DNA of 64,000 nucleotides from Streptomyces leeuwenhoekii (lineage in GTDB: Bacteria > Actinomycetota > Actinomycetes > Streptomycetales > Streptomycetaceae). The notes beneath the pieces are model-generated. The model saw nothing but the letters and a program-made list of their open reading frames with translations. It did no database searches and was not told the DNA's origin. Position 1 is the first letter of the stretch. Every line of letters starts with the position of its first letter. The position numbers and the translations under genes were made by a program. The DNA lies in assembly GCF_001013905.1 (NCBI RefSeq), contig NZ_LN831790.1, forward strand, positions 6,958,001 to 7,022,000, given 5' to 3'. This document shows, piece by piece, positions 26,832 to 35,362 of this stretch.

Positions 26832-27345
26832 ATGAGTCGCCGGCTGGACGACACCGACCGGGCGCTGCTGCGCGCCCTGAGCACCGACGGGCGCCGGGCC
26901 CTGTGTGCCCTGGCCAAGGACGTGGAACTGTCGGAACCCGCCGTCCGGGAGCGGATGCAGCGTCTGGAGCGGGACGGGGGGATGACCGGCTACGGGGCGG
27001 CGGTGGCGCCGGAAGCGGTGGACGCTGGCACCGCGGCCTTCATCGCCCTGCGCTTCGGTCCCGGCGAGGACGTCCGCAGCACGGTGGACGAGGCCCTGCG
27101 GCGCGAGCCCTGCGTCCTGGAGGTCCATCAGGTGGCCGACGACGACTGCTACCTGATCAAGGTGCGGGTGTCGTCCACGGGCGAGCTGGCGGAGGTGCTG
27201 GACCGCATCCGCGCCATTCCGCGACCAGAGCACCGGCACCACGATCGTGCTGCGGACGATCTTCGAGCGGCCCCTGCTGGCGGGTGGCGCGGAGCGGGCG
27301 GACCGGCCGGATGTGACCGAGGGCGGTGGCACCGGCCGGATGTGA
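26832..27345 (+). pseudogene. Lrp/AsnC-family regulator with 3' frameshift
   Basis: ATG at 26832 (MSRRLDDTDRALLRAL) behind GGAGGAG. The HTH (about residues 5-55) and most of the RAM domain (AAFIALRFGPGEDVRS, VLEVHQVADDDCYLIKVRV) are intact. After ELAEVLDRIRAIP the frame is lost near 27220: the normal ending STGTTIVLRTIFERPL continues in the +1 frame and would stop at 27345, inside the first tandem repeat unit. The unshifted frame runs to 27374 with unrelated sequence. Since the lost part is the C-terminal strand and tail of the effector domain, some activity might remain. The partner is the EamA exporter on the other strand, a classic Lrp-exporter pair. Confidence 0.78.
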
Positions 27346-27377
27346 CGGAGGGCGGTGGCACCGGCCGGATGTGACGG
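27305..27377. repeat. 29-bp tandem repeat, 2.5 copies
   Basis: Unit begins GGCCGGATGTGAC and ends GGGCGGTGGCACC; copies start at 27305, 27334 and 27363 (partial). The first two units differ by a single C/G. It overlaps the 3' end of the frameshifted Lrp gene and each unit carries a TGA triplet. Confidence 0.85.
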
Positions 27378-27834
27378 TCCGACCGATGCGATCCGGACAT
27401 GTTCGCCGCCGTCTGGCCGTGGCCGGATCCGTTCGCCGGCACAGGCGTCCTCCCTCACGCCGGTCCCCCTGGCCCCGCCGTGCCGGAACGACGCGTACCA
27501 GCGTTCCACACAGGTATTCTCCCGGCTCTCCCATTCACTCGGAAAATCATTCGTTCAGGCCGTGCATCCGAAATCGAAGAACGCCGGGATCGAAAGGTTC
27601 ACGCCGAAGCGGCAGATCGCTCTTCCTCTTTCGAGGACAGCTCTTGTAGGTTCGAATCCACGGGGTTGAAGCCCTGTGTATGACTCGATTCATCGGGCGC
27701 TGCACACGCGCCGGCTCGATGGCGTATCGATCCGCGCCATCGCGCCCTTCCCGTCGGCGAAACGGCCGGCGAGGGATTCGGTCACTCGCAAAAAGGCGAG
27801 GGAAAAATATCCATCTGGTCTCTGGGGGACCATC
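27378..27834. other. AT-richer spacer before the biosynthetic cluster
   Basis: 457 bp of noticeably lower GC than the surroundings, ending at the CMD gene. It contains GGTTCGAATCC (27649-27659), which looks like a tRNA T-loop but has no matching cloverleaf, and AT-rich stretches near 27530-27550 and 27790-27812 that may hold the cluster promoter. No regulator is encoded here. Confidence 0.45.
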
Positions 27835-28263
27835 ATGACGAGCTCGGACGGCGGGGGCGAACACCCCGCAGACACCCTCCCCGGATACCGGACTGCGCAG
27901 GACGTCGCAGGCGAAGAAGCAGTTCAGAGGTTCGTCGATGCGCTCGGCCCGGTCGGGGGCCACATCGCCGACCTGGTGATCGAAGTGGTTTTCGGGAAGC
28001 TGCACGGCCGGCCGGGCATGAGTCATACGGAGCGGGAAATCATCACGCTCGCCGTCCTCGCGGCGCTCGGTGGTGCCGAAGAACAACTGACCATGCATCT
28101 GCGTATCTCCCATCGCTTGGGAATCAGCCCTGCCAAGGTCATAGAAGTGTTCGCGCACACCGGTGCCTACGCAGGGTTTCCGCGCGCCTTGAACGCCGTC
28201 GAGACGGCGAAACGATTCTACGGGGATCTGGGCATGCTGCCGCTGGAACAGCAGCAGCACTAG
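27835..28263 (+). CDS. Carboxymuconolactone decarboxylase (CMD) family protein
   Basis: 142-aa all-helical CMD-family protein. ATG at 27835 with GGGGGAC upstream; the longer frame from 27676 lies in AT-rich spacer and is rejected. Conserved CMD core: GRPGMSHTEREIITLAVLAAL (cited in part), then EEQLTMHLRISHRLGISPAKVIEV and HTGAYAGFPRALNAV. It has the Glu/His pair of gamma-CMD rather than the CxxC of AhpD peroxidases, so a lyase/isomerase-like role is more likely than a redox one. First gene of the presumed biosynthetic cluster, 42 bp before the AT-ACP gene. Its GC is lower than that of its neighbours downstream. Confidence 0.85.
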   Translation: MTSSDGGGEHPADTLPGYRTAQDVAGEEAVQRFVDALGPVGGHIADLVIEVVFGKLHGRPGMSHTEREIITLAVLAALGGAEEQLTMHLRISHRLGISPAKVIEVFAHTGAYAGFPRALNAVETAKRFYGDLGMLPLEQQQH

Positions 28264-28305
28264 TCATTCAGCTTTCTTCTGCCCCACCACCGGAAGGGCA
28301 CTGCC

Positions 28306-29613
28306 ATGTCGGTACGCACCGTGATTCTCTTCCCCGGGCAAGGCGCCTACCTGCCGGGAGTTCTCGCCGAGCGGGTGAAGCACGTCCCCAGGGCGGCCCA
28401 GGCGCTGGAAGCGATCGACGAGGTGGTGACCGCTCACGGCCACCGGCCGGTCGGCCCCCTGCTCCTCGAACGGGACGCACCCTCCCTCCAGGACCTGCTG
28501 GCGGAGGACGGCGACCGGCTGGACCTGGCGATCTACGCCACCAACGCGGTGGCGGCCGAACTGCTGGCCGGGGTCGGGGTGCGGGGCGACGTCCTGATGG
28601 GGCACAGTTTCGGGGAGTTCGCCGCGCTGTCCGCGGCGGGGGCGGTGTCCGCCGCCGATGTGGCGCGCATGGCCTGCGCCCGGATCGAGGCGTTCCACCG
28701 GGCGGCGCCCCCGGCGGGGGGCCTGGTGGCGCTCGACGTCCCCGCGTGGCGGGCGAGCCATCTCGTGGGCGTCCTGGACGAGCCGGGTCTGCGGGCGGCG
28801 ATCGACAACGGACCGGACCAGACGGTCGTCTCCGGTCCGCTGGAGGCGCTGGAGAAGGTCGAGAAGATCGCGGCGGATCTGGGTGTCCGGGCCACTCGGC
28901 TGCGAGCCGGGTACGCCTTCCACAATCCCCTGCTGAACGACGCCGCGGACCTGTTCCGCGAGGCCGTGGCGGACCTCCATGTCGGTGCTCCCCGCACGGC
29001 CGTCTTCTCCCCGGGCCTCGGGCGATACGTCTCCAGCGCCGAGGACGCCCGGGAGGTCGTCGAGCGGAACATGACCGCGCCGGTCCCCTTCTACGACGCG
29101 CTGCTCACCTTGTTCCGGCAGGGCGCGCGCGTGTTCGTCGAGGCCGGGGCGCGCCAGGCGCTCACCGGCATCGTGCGCTCCTCCCTCCCCTCCGCCGCGA
29201 TCGCGGTCCCGCTCCTGCCCAGCCGCGGCGATCTGGACGGCATCGTGGCCTCCCTGCGGGAAGCGGGCGTCGGCGCCCGGATGGAGACGGACGGTCACCG
29301 CGTGCCGGAGGGGACGACGGACGGGCCACCGGCCGGACCGGCCCCCACGGCCGGCGACGCGGAACCCGGCGACCGTCCCCGGCTGCTGGCCGAACTGGCC
29401 GAGCTGTACGCCGACGACCTCGGTTTCCCGGCCGAGATGCTGACGGCCGACATCGACCTGGAGGCGGACCTGGGCGTGGACTCGGCGAAGCAGACGGCGC
29501 TCCTCGAAAGGGTCCGGCGGCAGTACGGCCTGCCCGCCCTGCCGGGCGGGCGCCGCGCGGAGGCCACCACCTTGGAGAACATCGCCGCACTGGTGGAGGA
29601 GCTGCGCCGATGA
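28306..29613 (+). CDS. Stand-alone acyltransferase-acyl carrier protein didomain
   Basis: 435-aa protein supplying extender units and the carrier for the next gene. ATG at 28306. Acyltransferase at residues 1-320: VILFPGQGAYLPG, the nucleophile motif GHSFGEFAAL (Ser at about residue 101), and YAFHNPLL in the specificity-loop position, close to the HAFH of malonyl-selective domains. A Pro/Ala-rich linker follows. An acyl carrier domain is at about 360-435 with LGVDSAKQTALLERV, the Ser being the phosphopantetheine site. The DSAKQ form resembles the DSIKQ carriers of PUFA-type synthases. The stop overlaps the KS gene start (ATGA), so the two proteins are made together. Confidence 0.88.
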   Translation: MSVRTVILFPGQGAYLPGVLAERVKHVPRAAQALEAIDEVVTAHGHRPVGPLLLERDAPSLQDLLAEDGDRLDLAIYATNAVAAELLAGVGVRGDVLMGHSFGEFAALSAAGAVSAADVARMACARIEAFHRAAPPAGGLVALDVPAWRASHLVGVLDEPGLRAAIDNGPDQTVVSGPLEALEKVEKIAADLGVRATRLRAGYAFHNPLLNDAADLFREAVADLHVGAPRTAVFSPGLGRYVSSAEDAREVVERNMTAPVPFYDALLTLFRQGARVFVEAGARQALTGIVRSSLPSAAIAVPLLPSRGDLDGIVASLREAGVGARMETDGHRVPEGTTDGPPAGPAPTAGDAEPGDRPRLLAELAELYADDLGFPAEMLTADIDLEADLGVDSAKQTALLERVRRQYGLPALPGGRRAEATTLENIAALVEELRR

Positions 29614-32600
29614 CGACGCCCGACGAAGCCGAGGAACTCATCGCCGTGGTGGGCATCGGGCTCGCGGTGCCCGGCGCCTGCGGCCCCGCGGGGATGTGGC
29701 GGATGCTCAACGGGACCCGCGACGCCTTCAGCGAACCGGGCGACCGCTTCCGCCTCCCGCACTTCTGGTCCGACGACCCCGACGAGGACGACAAGACCTA
29801 CGCCCGCCGCGCCGGATACCTGCACGGATTCCGGCCCCACCCCGACCTGGAGAAGGAGGAGGCGGCGACGGGGCCCGGCCGCGACGACGCGGCGCGGTGG
29901 CTGCGGCACGCGCTGCTCCAGGCACGCGAGCACGTCCGTACCGGCCCGGACCGCCGGTGCGCCGCGTACATCGGTGCCTGGCCGGGCGGCAGCCAGAGTC
30001 TCGTCGAGTCGGTGCTCGTGGACGCCGTCACCCGCCCCCTGCCGGACGCCCGGCAGGCCGCACGGGTCCGCGAGGCCCTGTTCGGGCACTACCCGCACGC
30101 CCTGCCGCCGGACCGGGCGGCCACACCCGACACCGTGGTGCGGGAGGTGCTCTCGCGGCTGCCCGAGCCGGTGACCGAGTCGTGCGTCGTGGACACCGCG
30201 TGCGCGTCCTCGCTCTACGCCGTCGACCTCGGGGTCAAGGCGCTCCTCGCCGGCGACTGCGAGATCGCCTACTGCGGCGGCGTCACGGTGGTCGACCCCA
30301 CCACGGCGGTGATGTTCGCGAAGCTGCACGGGCTGTCACCGCGCGGCCGGGTGCGGGCCTTCACCGAAGCCGCCGACGGCACCCTGTTCAGCGACGGCGC
30401 GGGCGTCGTCGCGCTCAAGACCCTGCGGCGGGCGACCCGGGACGGGGACACCGTGCACGGGGTGCTGCTGGGCTTCGGAGGGGCGGCGGACGGCCGCGGG
30501 AAGTCGATCTCCGCGCCCAATCCGGACGGGCAGCGCCGTGCGATCCAGCGTGCCCGGTCGGTCAGCTCCGTGACGCCCGATCAGGTCGACTGGGTCGTGG
30601 CGCACGGCACGGGCACCCCCGCCGGCGACGGCGTGGAGTCGCAGATCCTGTCCGCTCTCGGGCCGTCCTCGGGGCAGCTCTGCACCAGCAACAAGCCCGT
30701 CTTCGGCCACACCGGCTGGACCGCCGGGGTGGTCTCCCTCATCCACGCGCTGCTCGGGCTGCGCCACGGCTGGGTCCCGGCCCAGTTCGGCGCGCGGGAG
30801 GCCGCGGACCGGCCGGCCGGAGGGCTGCGCGTCCCGGCCGGGCCCGTCCGGTTCCGTCCCCGCGGCGGCGGCCGCCGCACCGTCGGGGTGTCGGCGTTCG
30901 GCTTCGGCGGCACCAACGCCCACCTCCTGGTGACGGACCGCCCCGAGGGTCCCGGACTGCGCTCCGCGCCGCCGCGCACGGGCGACGACGACCTGGTCCT
31001 GGTCGGCTGGTCGGCCCATCTGCCGGGGGCACCCTCCGGCGACGCCCTGCGGGACTGGCTGCGCGGCCGGGGGGCGGCCCCCGCGGCGACGTTCCCCTGG
31101 CCCTACCCCGCGCCGCCACCGGCGGAGGCGAGGCTGTCCGCCCGTACGCTGCCCGTCGTCGACCCCGGACAGCTCATGGCACTGCAGGCCGCCGCGCGAT
31201 TCGTCGGCGACCACGGGGAACTCTGGGCCGGCCTGCGCGAGACGACCGGGGTGATAGCCGCGCACACCGGCATGCCCCGCGGGCTCGTCGGCACCGCCCT
31301 GCGCTGCTACGCCCGGGACACGGCCGCGCTGCTGGACCAGCACACCGGCGAGCCGGGTTTCGCCGAGGCCGCCCGGATACTGGAGAAGGAACGCCTGCGC
31401 TTCCCGGCGTGCACGGAGGACTCACAGGCGGGCGTGCTGCCCAACGTCATCGGCTCGCGGATCGCGGCCCGCTACGACCTGCACGGTCCCACCCTGGCCG
31501 TGGACGCCGGAGTGGACGGCACGCTCACGGCGCTGCGCGCGGCCCGGCGCTACCTGGAGACCGGCGAGCTGGACCTCGCCCTGGTCCTGGCCGTCAACGG
31601 CAACGCCTCCGCCGTCAACGCGGCACTGGCACGCACCGCAACCGTGCCCCTCGCCGAGGGCGCCTTCCTCCTCGCGGTGACCACCGGCCGCCTGGCCGGG
31701 CACCACGGGTGGCGGGCACGGGCGCGCCTGTCCTTCACCCGGGCCGAGGCCGGCGACGGCGCGGCGCCCGCGCGGCCCGCGCCCGCCCGCAGTTATCTCG
31801 CCGCCGACCACGCGGTCGCCCTGCTGCGCGCCGTGGAGTCGGGGACGGCGGCCCGGCTGCCCGGCCGCCACCACGACACGGTGCTGACCGTCGAGCCCGT
31901 CGGCGCCGCGCACACCCCCGCCCCCCGCCCGCGGCCGCCCCGCCTGACGACGCGGTACGCACGGGACCTCGTCCTCGCACCGGACCCGCCGCCCCGCGAC
32001 CCGGCCGCCGGCCCGTCCCTGCCCCCGCGGGGCCTGGTGCTGGCCGAGTCCGCCGAAGTCGCCGACCGGATCCGGGCCGACGCGGACGCGAGCGGGTCCA
32101 CGCTGCTGGCCTTGCCGCCCGGCGGCGACGGGCGGGTCGCGGAGCGGGACCGGGAGGCGCTCCTGGCCGCCGCGGACCGTGCCGCCCCCTCCCTGACGGT
32201 CGTCTGCGGCCTCTCCGGGCTGCCCCTGCACCGCGCCCTCGCCCTGCACGAGATGACGTTCCTGGCCGTGCGGCGGCTGTGGCCGCGGTGGGGCCCCGAC
32301 AGTTCGCTGGCCGTCCTGCTCGGCGACGCGGTGGCGACGGCCCCGCCCGCCCCGGCCGCGGCCCTCTTCGAAGGACTGGTCAAGAGCCTGCGCTGGGAGC
32401 GCCCCGACCGCGCCGCGATCACCCTCACCACGGACGAGGCCCTGGACGGCACCCTGCTGGCCCGGGCGGCCGCGGAGCGCGCCGCCCGGCCCATCCCCCC
32501 GCCGGTGGTCCGCCGCCTGCGCGGCGAACGCCGAACCGAGGTCCTGTACCCCGCGCCCCTCCCGGCCGCGCTGCCGTCCCTTCCCCTCCCCGACGACTGC

Positions 32601-34442
32601 GTGGGCGTCGTCACCGGCGGAACCGGCGGCCTGGCGCAGGAGTTGCTCACCGCGCTGCCGCAACGGCTGCGGCCCCACCTGTGGCTCCTCGGACGCACCT
32701 CCCTCGCGGGCCGGGCCCCGGGGGAAGGCGACGGAGCCGGTGACGGACCGGCCCCGGCGAACCGGCCCGACCTCATCCGGGAGATCCGGAAGGACTGCCC
32801 CGGCCTGCCGATGCGCGAGGTCGTGGCCCGCGCGGACGCCCTGCTGCGCCGGCGCACCGTGCACCGGGCGTTGCGCAGGCTCCGGGCGCGCTTCGGAGAC
32901 GAGCACGTGCACTACGCGGTCTGCGACATGACCGACGCCGGCTCGGTCCGCGAGGCCGTCGACCGGATCCTGGGCACCCACGGGCGCGTCGACTTCGTCC
33001 TGCACGCCGCCGGACAGGTGGCCTCCACCCTGCTGGCGGGCAAGTCACCGGAGGCGTTCCGCACCGTCCGGGACACGAAGGTCCTCGGCCACCATCACCT
33101 CGAAAGGGCTCTCGCGTCCCACCCGCCACGCCTGTGGTGCAACATCGGCTCCTACTCCGGAACGGCCGGTGCACCCGGGGACACGGACTACGCCTCCGCC
33201 AACGCCTACCTGGCCTCCGTCGCCGAAGCCGCCACCGGACCGGCACAGACCACCATCGGATTCACCATGTGGCGGCAGACCGGCATGGGAGCCGACGACC
33301 TCTTCCAGGAACACGTCGCCCGTCAGGGGCGGTTCACACCGATCTCCACACAGGAGGGCGCGGCGCAGTTCACGGCGGAGATCCAGGCGGCTCCCCTCGC
33401 CGGCGGCGCGGCGGTCTACCTCGGACCGGCCGAGCGCGACCGGCTGCGACAGCACCGGCCCGGCCTGGTGCGCGACGAGCGCCCCCCGTACGCCTCGACC
33501 CGGCAGCGTCCGGCCTGGTGGGCGAGGCGCCCGGCGGCCGCCGGGGAAGCGGAGTGGACGCATCTCGCCGACCCGCGGCTGGAGCGCCACCTCTTCGACC
33601 ATCTGGTCGGCGGGAAGCCGACCGTACCCGCGACGTTCATCCTGGACCTCGCCGCCCACGCCGCCGAAGCCCTCGTCCCCGGCGCCTTCACCACCGGATT
33701 CCGCGACGCCCGGTTCGACACCTTCATCCGTCCCTTCGCCCGCAAAGTGCCCGCACCGCTGCGCATCCGCGCCCGCGTGGCACCCGACCGGCCCGGGGAC
33801 ACCGGCCCGCCGCGCGCCGCCGTCACGGTGAGCATCCACTCGGACGTCCTCGACCCGCGCGGGGGAATGCGGCCGGGAGCACTGCGCCACTTCCGGACCC
33901 TGGTCCTGCTGGACCGCACCCCGCGGGCCAACCCGCCACGACGGCCCGCCCCCCGCCCGCACGCACCGGTTCCGGCCAGGGACGCCTACGCCTCGCCGGA
34001 CGCCCCGGTCTCCCTGCGCGGCCCCTTCCGCAACCTCTCGGACTGCCGGGTGGACACCACGACGGCACACGGCACCTGGACGCCCTCGCTCGCCGGCCAC
34101 CCCTGGCTGCGCACCATGACCACACCGGCCCTCCTCCTGTGCGCCGCCCTGCGGACACTCGCCCTCCGGCCGCCCCGCGCCGCCCACCGACCGCTGTTCG
34201 TACCGCGGGCGATCGGACGCGTCGAGTTGTACACGGACGGAGCCAACGACCACGACCTGCTGCTCCGCCACGGGCACAGCCTCGGTGTGTCCGCCGACGG
34301 CACCGGGACCTGCCGCGGCACCACGCCCGACGGACACGTCCTGGCCGAGCTGTCGGAGGTCGACCTGGCGGACCTCGCGGACCCGCCGCCCGAAGCGGGA
34401 ACGGACCGCCCGGACCCCGCCACCGGGGGGAGGGCGTCATGA
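29610..34442 (+). CDS. Multidomain iterative lipid/polyketide synthase: KS - degenerate KS (CLF-like) - KR - DH-like
   Basis: 1610 aa, ATG at 29610 behind GGTGGAGGAG, overlapping the AT-ACP gene. Residues 10-440: active ketosynthase with C198 (DTACASS), H332 (HGTGTP) and H367 (NKPVFGHTG). Residues 460-720: second ketosynthase fold in which the active Cys position is V635 (VDAGVDGTL), like a chain-length factor. Residues 990-1290: ketoreductase with VVTGGTGGL, an NIGSYSG Ser and a DYASANAY Tyr. Residues 1315-1600: double hotdog, DH/product-template-like, with His in FDHLVGGKPTVP; the second-hotdog acidic residue seems replaced (LLLCAALR where LLDAALQ is usual). No AT, ACP, ER or thioesterase. 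The order resembles PUFA (PfaC-like) and HglE systems; the product is unknown. Confidence 0.83.
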   Translation: MTTPDEAEELIAVVGIGLAVPGACGPAGMWRMLNGTRDAFSEPGDRFRLPHFWSDDPDEDDKTYARRAGYLHGFRPHPDLEKEEAATGPGRDDAARWLRHALLQAREHVRTGPDRRCAAYIGAWPGGSQSLVESVLVDAVTRPLPDARQAARVREALFGHYPHALPPDRAATPDTVVREVLSRLPEPVTESCVVDTACASSLYAVDLGVKALLAGDCEIAYCGGVTVVDPTTAVMFAKLHGLSPRGRVRAFTEAADGTLFSDGAGVVALKTLRRATRDGDTVHGVLLGFGGAADGRGKSISAPNPDGQRRAIQRARSVSSVTPDQVDWVVAHGTGTPAGDGVESQILSALGPSSGQLCTSNKPVFGHTGWTAGVVSLIHALLGLRHGWVPAQFGAREAADRPAGGLRVPAGPVRFRPRGGGRRTVGVSAFGFGGTNAHLLVTDRPEGPGLRSAPPRTGDDDLVLVGWSAHLPGAPSGDALRDWLRGRGAAPAATFPWPYPAPPPAEARLSARTLPVVDPGQLMALQAAARFVGDHGELWAGLRETTGVIAAHTGMPRGLVGTALRCYARDTAALLDQHTGEPGFAEAARILEKERLRFPACTEDSQAGVLPNVIGSRIAARYDLHGPTLAVDAGVDGTLTALRAARRYLETGELDLALVLAVNGNASAVNAALARTATVPLAEGAFLLAVTTGRLAGHHGWRARARLSFTRAEAGDGAAPARPAPARSYLAADHAVALLRAVESGTAARLPGRHHDTVLTVEPVGAAHTPAPRPRPPRLTTRYARDLVLAPDPPPRDPAAGPSLPPRGLVLAESAEVADRIRADADASGSTLLALPPGGDGRVAERDREALLAAADRAAPSLTVVCGLSGLPLHRALALHEMTFLAVRRLWPRWGPDSSLAVLLGDAVATAPPAPAAALFEGLVKSLRWERPDRAAITLTTDEALDGTLLARAAAERAARPIPPPVVRRLRGERRTEVLYPAPLPAALPSLPLPDDCVGVVTGGTGGLAQELLTALPQRLRPHLWLLGRTSLAGRAPGEGDGAGDGPAPANRPDLIREIRKDCPGLPMREVVARADALLRRRTVHRALRRLRARFGDEHVHYAVCDMTDAGSVREAVDRILGTHGRVDFVLHAAGQVASTLLAGKSPEAFRTVRDTKVLGHHHLERALASHPPRLWCNIGSYSGTAGAPGDTDYASANAYLASVAEAATGPAQTTIGFTMWRQTGMGADDLFQEHVARQGRFTPISTQEGAAQFTAEIQAAPLAGGAAVYLGPAERDRLRQHRPGLVRDERPPYASTRQRPAWWARRPAAAGEAEWTHLADPRLERHLFDHLVGGKPTVPATFILDLAAHAAEALVPGAFTTGFRDARFDTFIRPFARKVPAPLRIRARVAPDRPGDTGPPRAAVTVSIHSDVLDPRGGMRPGALRHFRTLVLLDRTPRANPPRRPAPRPHAPVPARDAYASPDAPVSLRGPFRNLSDCRVDTTTAHGTWTPSLAGHPWLRTMTTPALLLCAALRTLALRPPRAAHRPLFVPRAIGRVELYTDGANDHDLLLRHGHSLGVSADGTGTCRGTTPDGHVLAELSEVDLADLADPPPEAGTDRPDPATGGRAS

Positions 34443-35362
34443 AGGACTGGCACTGTGTCGTCACCGGGGCGACCTCCGGCATCGGCAAGGAGATCGCCGA
34501 AGGGCTCGCGGCGGCCGGCGCCCGGCTCGCCCTGGTGTGCCGCAGCCGCGCCAAGGGAGAGCGGACCGCGGCCGAACTGACCGCCTCCTGGCCCGGGACG
34601 GACGTCCGCGTGTTCCTCGCCGACATCGCGGCCCTGGACGACGTACGCTCCGCCGCGCGGGAGATCCGAAGCCACTGGGACCGGGTGGACGTCCTGGTCA
34701 ACAACGCCGGAACACACGAACTGCGGCCCTCGGTGAGCCCTGACGGGTTCGACCGCGTGATCGCCACCAACCATCTGGGGCCCTTCCTGCTGACCCGTCT
34801 CCTGCTCGAACCGCTGAGGCGGGGCGCTCCGTCCCGGATCGTCACGGTGGCGTCCGAGGCGCACCGCAGCGTCCTGCGCCTCGACCCGTACTCCTTCGCC
34901 GAGCCCCGCCCGTACGGGCCGATCGGCTCATGGCACGTCTACGCGCGGTCCAAGCTGCTGAACGTCCTCACCACCCAGGAGGCGGCGCGCAGATGGGGGC
35001 GGTACGGAATCGCCGCCCACGCCCTCTGCCCCGGCCTGGTGTCCACCGGGCTCGCCAGGAACATCCCCCTGGCGCCCCGCCTGCTGGCCCTCGCCGAGCA
35101 CACGCCGCTCGTGCACAGCCCGGCACAGGGCGCCCGGCCCGCTCTCCGGCTGGCCGGCGACCCCCGCTTCGCCCGGCACGGCGGCGGATTCCACTCGTGG
35201 ATGCCGGGCGCCCGTCTGCTGCCGCCCGCGCCGCTGCGTTTCCATCCGAGCCTGCAACGGGCGGTCTGGGAACGCTCCGAGGAACTGGTCGGACTGTGCG
35301 GCACCGGTGCCCCGGGCGATCCTCGCGACCCGGACCCCAGGGAGGTCACCGGCCATGAATGA
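34439..35362 (+). CDS. Short-chain dehydrogenase/reductase (retinol dehydrogenase-like)
   Basis: 307-aa NAD(P)-dependent SDR. ATG at 34439 overlaps the synthase stop. Cofactor motif TGATSGIGKEIAEGL (residues 8-22), NNAG near 87-90, catalytic S139 (VASEAH), Y168 and K172 (YARSK). The LNVLTTQEAARRW helix and extended C-terminus fit the retinol-dehydrogenase-like group that reduces or oxidises long-chain or isoprenoid carbonyls. In this cluster it may convert the finished chain to an alcohol, or oxidise it, before ester formation; that is inference. It overlaps the WS/DGAT gene by 8 bp. Confidence 0.88.
   Translation: MKDWHCVVTGATSGIGKEIAEGLAAAGARLALVCRSRAKGERTAAELTASWPGTDVRVFLADIAALDDVRSAAREIRSHWDRVDVLVNNAGTHELRPSVSPDGFDRVIATNHLGPFLLTRLLLEPLRRGAPSRIVTVASEAHRSVLRLDPYSFAEPRPYGPIGSWHVYARSKLLNVLTTQEAARRWGRYGIAAHALCPGLVSTGLARNIPLAPRLLALAEHTPLVHSPAQGARPALRLAGDPRFARHGGGFHSWMPGARLLPPAPLRFHPSLQRAVWERSEELVGLCGTGAPGDPRDPDPREVTGHE

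Noticed and set aside
27600..27680. Possible tRNA gene around GGTTCGAATCC
   Set aside because: T-stem bases do not pair (GTAGG against CCACG) and no acceptor, D or anticodon arms can be drawn; kept only as a possible relic.
29696..32743. 1015-codon + strand ORF overlapping the megasynthase
   Set aside because: Out-of-frame Arg/Pro/Gly-rich translation of the same DNA; the real frame has complete KS and KR motifs.
29610..34442. Interpretation as aromatic type II PKS because of the KS-CLF pair
   Set aside because: KS and CLF-like parts are in one chain with KR and DH-like domains, and no separate cyclase/aromatase genes are present.
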